Source: Myxococcales bacterium
GTDB taxonomy: Bacteria > Myxococcota_A > Polyangia > Haliangiales > Haliangiaceae
Length of the DNA stretch: 64,000 nt
Reading direction: 5' to 3'
Assembly: GCA_016716835.1 (NCBI GenBank)
Contig: JADJUW010000001.1
Location: 186,001 to 250,000 of the forward strand
Part shown: positions 60,298 through 64,000 of the stretch, in pieces
How positions within the stretch are numbered: position 1 is the first letter of the stretch
How the letters are laid out: each line of letters starts with the position of its first letter
Made by a program: the position numbers and the translations under genes
Notes under the pieces: model-generated
What the model saw: only the letters and a program-made list of their open reading frames with translations
Databases searched by the model: none
Told to the model about the DNA's origin: nothing

Positions 60298-63200
60298 TCA
60301 ATAGAAGTTTCGGCTGACAAAGACGTCAGCGTTGGTGCTGGCGTTGGTGCTTGCCGGTAGAGTGGCGCAGGCGAGCTCGTCGGCGATGAGGTGGACCACG
60401 CCCTCTTGCGCTTGCAGCGTGCCAACCACGTAGAGCAGCGAGGCGGCCTCGACCGCGGCGCGATAGCGCTCGCCGACCTGCTTCCACACCACGAGGTTTA
60501 CAAAGCCGGTTTCATCTTCGAGGGTCATGAAGGTAACGCCGCTGGCCGTGCCGGGGCGTTGCCTGCAAATCACCTGCCCGAGGTAGCGCACGCGCGTGCC
60601 GTGAGGCCTGCTCGCGACGTCGGTTGCCGCGAGCAGGCCCTGATGGCGCAGCGCCTCGCGACAGGCCGCCAACGGATGTCGCTTGCTAGAGAGGCCCATG
60701 ACTTCATAATCCCACAACAGATCATCGAGCTGCGATGGCGTGTCAAAGCGTGGCGCTTGCTCGGCGGAGACGTCCATCGCGTCGCCCTGCTGCCGCGCCC
60801 AGCCGCGCACCTGCCACATCGCATCGCGCCGCGCGATGCCATCCATGCTGGCAAAGGCGCCGGCCTCGGCGAGCGCTTTGCCATCGCCAAGTGTTAGCTG
60901 CGCGCGCTGCATCAGCGTGGCCACGGTGGGGTAGGCGCCCGCGGCGCGCTGCGCCACGATGCGCGCGGCGGCGGCGGAGGTGAGGCCTTTGACGTAGCGT
61001 AGGCCGAGGCGGACGGCATATTCGCCGATTTTGCCGTCCTCGCTACGCTCCATGGTGCAGCCCACCGCGCTGTGGTTGACATCGATGGGCCGCACGTCAA
61101 CGCCGTGGCGCTTGGTGTCTTGCACGATGGTGGCCGGCGAGTAGAAACCCATCGGTTGCGCGTTGAGCAGGGTGCAGACAAATTCCGGTAGGTAGTGCCG
61201 GCGCATATACGAGGTGGCATAGGCAATGAGGGCAAAGCTCGCGGCGTGGCTCTCGGGGAAGCCATACTCGCCAAAGCCGCGGATCTGCATAAACACGCGC
61301 TCGGCAAATTCGGGTGCGATGCCCTTAGCCACCATGCGCGTAATTAGGCGATCGCGATGCGCGTCCATATGGCCGTGTTGCTTCCACGCTGCCATGTCGC
61401 GGCGCAACTGGTCGGCCTCGCCCGGCGTATAATCCGCGGCGACCATGGCCAGGCGCATGACCTGCTCTTGAAATAGCGGCACGCCCAAGGTCTTCGCGAG
61501 CACTGGCTGCAGGCTTGGGTGTGGATACGTGATGGCCTCTTGGCCGCGACGCCGGCGCAAATAAGGATGCACCATGCCGCCGGCGATGGGGCCGGGCCGG
61601 ACTAGCGAAATCTGCACCACTAGGTCATAGAAATTGCGTGGCCGCAGCCGCGGCAGCATCGACATCTGGGCGCGGCTCTCGATCTGAAAGACGCCGACGG
61701 TATCGGCGGTGCACAGCATGTCAAAGGTGTCCATGTCATCGGGCGGCAGCGTGGCCATGGTGAGCGCCACGTCGCGGGTTTGCCGCAGCAGCGCAAAACA
61801 TGCCTGTAGCTGCGTCAACGCCCCCAGCGCGAGGAGGTCGACCTTGAATAAGCCGAGCGTCTCAATGTCGTCCTTGTCCCATTGAATGACGGTGCGCCCC
61901 GGCATGGTGGCGTTTTCGATCGGCACTAGGTCGCACACCGGCTCGTGCCCCAAAAGAAAACCGCCGGGGTGGATGGAGAGGTGGCGCGGCATGCCTTCTA
62001 GTTGCTGGCAGAGCGCAATCAATTGCTGCTGAGCGGTGGGCGATAGCGTTTGCAGCTCGCGGGCGAGTTCATCCGTGAGTTCGATGCCGCCGTATGCGGA
62101 CACGAACTTGGCGGCGCGCCCCAAGGCCTGTGGGCTTAGCCCAAACACCTTGCCAACCTCTCGCCACGCCGAGCGCCCGCGATAGCGCACGACGTTGCAC
62201 ACCATGGCCGCGCGATCGCGCCCATAGTGCTCGTACATATGCGCGATGACCTCTTCGCGGCGCGCATGCTCGATGTCGAGGTCGATATCCGGCGGCTCGG
62301 CGCGTTCAACCGACAAGAAGCGCTCGAATAAGAGATCCATCTTGATCGGATCGATCGCGGTGACGCCCAGCGTGTAGCACACCACCGAGTTAGCTGCCGA
62401 GCCGCGGCCTTGGCACAGGATGCCGCGGGCGCCACAGAACTGCACGATCTCGTACATGGTGAGAAAATAGCCGGCGTAATCGAGCTGCTCGACAATGGCC
62501 AGCTCGCGCGCTAACTGGGTGAAGACGGCGGGCGGCACCGCGTCGCCATATCGCCACCGCGCACCGCGCTCGGTGAGCTCGCGCAGCCATTGCATGGAGG
62601 TTAGGCCACTAGGCAGCGTTTCCGAGGGGTAGCGATAGCGCAGCTCGCCGAGCGAAAACGTGCAGAGCTCGGCAAGGGCGAGCGTGCGCGCAAGCGTCGG
62701 CACATCGTCTTGCCATTGCGCGGCGATCGCGGCGGGCACGGCCAGGTGATGCTCGGCGTTGGCGCGCAGATGCGGTGTGGCCTGCGCTAGCGTTACGCCG
62801 CGCGCAATGCAGGTGAGCACGTCTTGCAACGGCCGACGCGCCTGATCGTGATAGAGCACCTCGGGCAACGCCACGCAGGCAAGCCCCGCCGCGGTGGCCG
62901 CCGCGCGTTGGCGAGTTTCCTGCGCGACGTCGCGCTCGCGCCAATGCCGCGAAATACCCATGTAGACGTGCTCGCCTAAACCCTCGCGCAGCGCGGTGGC
63001 GAGCTTTGTCAGCTGGGGTACGCTTGCCTCGCCCGGTTCGGCGATGATGGTTATCCAGCCAGGGGGCTCGCCGTGGGCCTTGGCCACGGCCGCAAGGTCG
63101 CGCATGGTGAGGCGCGCGCCTTGCTTGGTGGTGCGCCGATGGCCCAGCGTTAGCAGCTGGCATAACTGTCGCCAGCCCTCGCGATCGCGCGCCAAGAGCA

Positions 63201-63492
63201 CGCAGCGGCAGATGGTTTGGTTTTCGCCGTCGCCATCGCGTGCGGCATTGCGCTTGCCGTCATCTTCATCCAATGACACCGCGATCTCGGCGCCGACGAT
63301 GAGCTTCATGCCCAGCTCACGCGCGCGGGCAAATGCTCTCACCACGCCATAAACACCATCGCGATCCGTAATGGCCACCGCAGGCAAGCCAAGCGCAAAC
63401 GCGCGCTCAACCAACTCTTCTGGATGGCTGGCGCCGTGCAAAAACGAAAAATTGCTCTTGCACCACAGCGGCACGTAGGTGGCGGCCTGCAT
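60298..63492 (-). CDS. dnaE2: Error-prone DNA polymerase DnaE2 (ImuC)
   Basis: The catalytic subunit of SOS translesion synthesis, 1064 residues. The N-terminal PHP domain is SNFSFLHGASHPEELVERA and AITDRDGVYGVVRAF. The polymerase core has GRGSAANSVVCYTLGVTAIDP, LSVERAEPPDIDLDIEHARREEVI, QWDKDDIETLGLFKVDLLALG and RDMAAWKQ. The C-terminal OB region starts RYLGQVICRQRPGTASGVTFM. The start ATG 63492 lies 2 bases after the imuB stop; the longer frame to 63756 would overlap imuB. With ImuB it extends past lesions and causes induced mutagenesis. Confidence 0.95.
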   Translation of the reverse strand: MQAATYVPLWCKSNFSFLHGASHPEELVERAFALGLPAVAITDRDGVYGVVRAFARARELGMKLIVGAEIAVSLDEDDGKRNAARDGDGENQTICRCVLLARDREGWRQLCQLLTLGHRRTTKQGARLTMRDLAAVAKAHGEPPGWITIIAEPGEASVPQLTKLATALREGLGEHVYMGISRHWRERDVAQETRQRAAATAAGLACVALPEVLYHDQARRPLQDVLTCIARGVTLAQATPHLRANAEHHLAVPAAIAAQWQDDVPTLARTLALAELCTFSLGELRYRYPSETLPSGLTSMQWLRELTERGARWRYGDAVPPAVFTQLARELAIVEQLDYAGYFLTMYEIVQFCGARGILCQGRGSAANSVVCYTLGVTAIDPIKMDLLFERFLSVERAEPPDIDLDIEHARREEVIAHMYEHYGRDRAAMVCNVVRYRGRSAWREVGKVFGLSPQALGRAAKFVSAYGGIELTDELARELQTLSPTAQQQLIALCQQLEGMPRHLSIHPGGFLLGHEPVCDLVPIENATMPGRTVIQWDKDDIETLGLFKVDLLALGALTQLQACFALLRQTRDVALTMATLPPDDMDTFDMLCTADTVGVFQIESRAQMSMLPRLRPRNFYDLVVQISLVRPGPIAGGMVHPYLRRRRGQEAITYPHPSLQPVLAKTLGVPLFQEQVMRLAMVAADYTPGEADQLRRDMAAWKQHGHMDAHRDRLITRMVAKGIAPEFAERVFMQIRGFGEYGFPESHAASFALIAYATSYMRRHYLPEFVCTLLNAQPMGFYSPATIVQDTKRHGVDVRPIDVNHSAVGCTMERSEDGKIGEYAVRLGLRYVKGLTSAAAARIVAQRAAGAYPTVATLMQRAQLTLGDGKALAEAGAFASMDGIARRDAMWQVRGWARQQGDAMDVSAEQAPRFDTPSQLDDLLWDYEVMGLSSKRHPLAACREALRHQGLLAATDVASRPHGTRVRYLGQVICRQRPGTASGVTFMTLEDETGFVNLVVWKQVGERYRAAVEAASLLYVVGTLQAQEGVVHLIADELACATLPASTNASTNADVFVSRNFY

Positions 63493-63494
63493 GG

Positions 63495-64000
63495 CTACTG
63501 CACGCTGCCTTGGCAAAACCACGTGCCGCGCTGATGGTCGTAATACAGCCATTGCCACGCGCCATCGGCCGCCGCGATATAGCAATACTCGCGCATAACC
63601 TCTTTGGCCCACCAGCCACCCGCGATGCGAAACGGCCGCGCCATCGGCGGCTGCGTCGGCACCGCCACGGCCACCGGCGCCGCAAGCATGCGCCGCACCA
63701 CCACGGCCTGCGCGGGTTGCGGCGACGGCGCCATGAGCGTGCGATACGACGCCCAACGAAATCGCGACTCGGGCAGATGGCCATGCGCGGCTACCGCATG
63801 CACCACCGCGTCTTCGCCTAATTCGGCGCGCAATTTGGCGAGCGCGTCATTGCCGGCCGTTAGATCGCGCCTTGGTTTCGTAGCAAAGAGTTGTAGCTGC
63901 TCGGTGGTCGCCGCGGTTTCAGTTGCCCTCATGGCCATGCCGGCGACGGGGTGTGCCAGCGGCGTTGCGGCAAGCTTGTGCGCGACGAGGCGCATGAGGA
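63495..64000 (-). CDS. imuB: ImuB-like Y-family polymerase homologue, C-terminal end
   Basis: The 3' end of a gene that continues past the right edge. 168 residues are visible, including LPESRFRWASYRTLMAPSPQPAQ, FRIAGGWWAKEVMREYCYIAAADGAWQWLYYDHQRGTWFCQG; this aromatic C-terminal tail (RxAGGWW, RDY or REY, YDH) is diagnostic for ImuB, the inactive Y-family partner that docks DnaE2 to the beta clamp. The catalytic core lies off the window. TAG 63495-63497 is followed after 2 bases by the dnaE2 ATG, so they form the usual imuB-dnaE2 operon. Confidence 0.88.
   Translation of the reverse strand, partial: LMRLVAHKLAATPLAHPVAGMAMRATETAATTEQLQLFATKPRRDLTAGNDALAKLRAELGEDAVVHAVAAHGHLPESRFRWASYRTLMAPSPQPAQAVVVRRMLAAPVAVAVPTQPPMARPFRIAGGWWAKEVMREYCYIAAADGAWQWLYYDHQRGTWFCQGSVQ

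Overview
The window is GC-rich chromosomal DNA of a delta-proteobacterial type, most likely a myxobacterium (Myxococcota). The evidence is an AgmX/PglI-type TonB-like protein, an MXAN_5187-type C-terminal domain, many small lipoproteins of unknown function, a YcbK-like M15 peptidase with a Lys/Ala-rich linker, and an NtrY-like kinase plus an NtrC-type sigma54 activator. The order within the phylum cannot be fixed from this sequence. No tRNA, rRNA, CRISPR array, prophage or complete insertion sequence was found.

Layout. 0-8 kb: a three-gene overlapping operon (cut-off unknown gene, solute-binding protein, NtrY-like kinase), an IS-end-like remnant, a REP-type tyrosine transposase, and a leftward MXAN_5187-type membrane protein operon, then a DMT transporter. 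8-14 kb: comEC, TPR-AIM24, pgsA, pabB. 14-24 kb: ileS-lspA, dCMP deaminase, M15 peptidase, an ArsC/Spx-like gene between two inverted hairpin repeats, S37 peptidase, AgmX-like protein. 24-36 kb: YegP-repeat lipoprotein, nadK-recN, rplM-rpsI, argC, then a kinase/NtrC regulator pair followed by an envelope pair (coiled coil plus barrel-like protein). 36-46 kb: small lipoproteins, groES-groEL under a degenerate CIRCE, an Acg-type nitroreductase, and a TPM/Tim44-like membrane operon. 46-55 kb: an accessory island of lower GC with a zincin-like lipoprotein, two orphan immunity-like genes, a MITE-like element and three tandem GLUG-repeat lipoproteins with a pseudogene scrap between them. 55-64 kb: OPT transporter, TerC, zinc-finger protein and HPF, a LysR regulator, and the imuB-dnaE2 SOS mutagenesis cassette running off the right edge.

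Three patterns cut across the window. First, a dispersed structured repeat occurs three times, each copy abutting a gene's stop codon. Its core of about 60 bp folds into three small hairpins, and the stem that closes them changes sequence between copies while staying complementary. Second, many genes start 6-8 nt after a TAnnnT box, which points to widespread leaderless transcription and was used here to choose start codons. Third, five otherwise intact genes carry a single frameshift (near 6295, 8285, 24075, 33166 and 36045), so either the assembly has residual indel errors or several genes are decaying.
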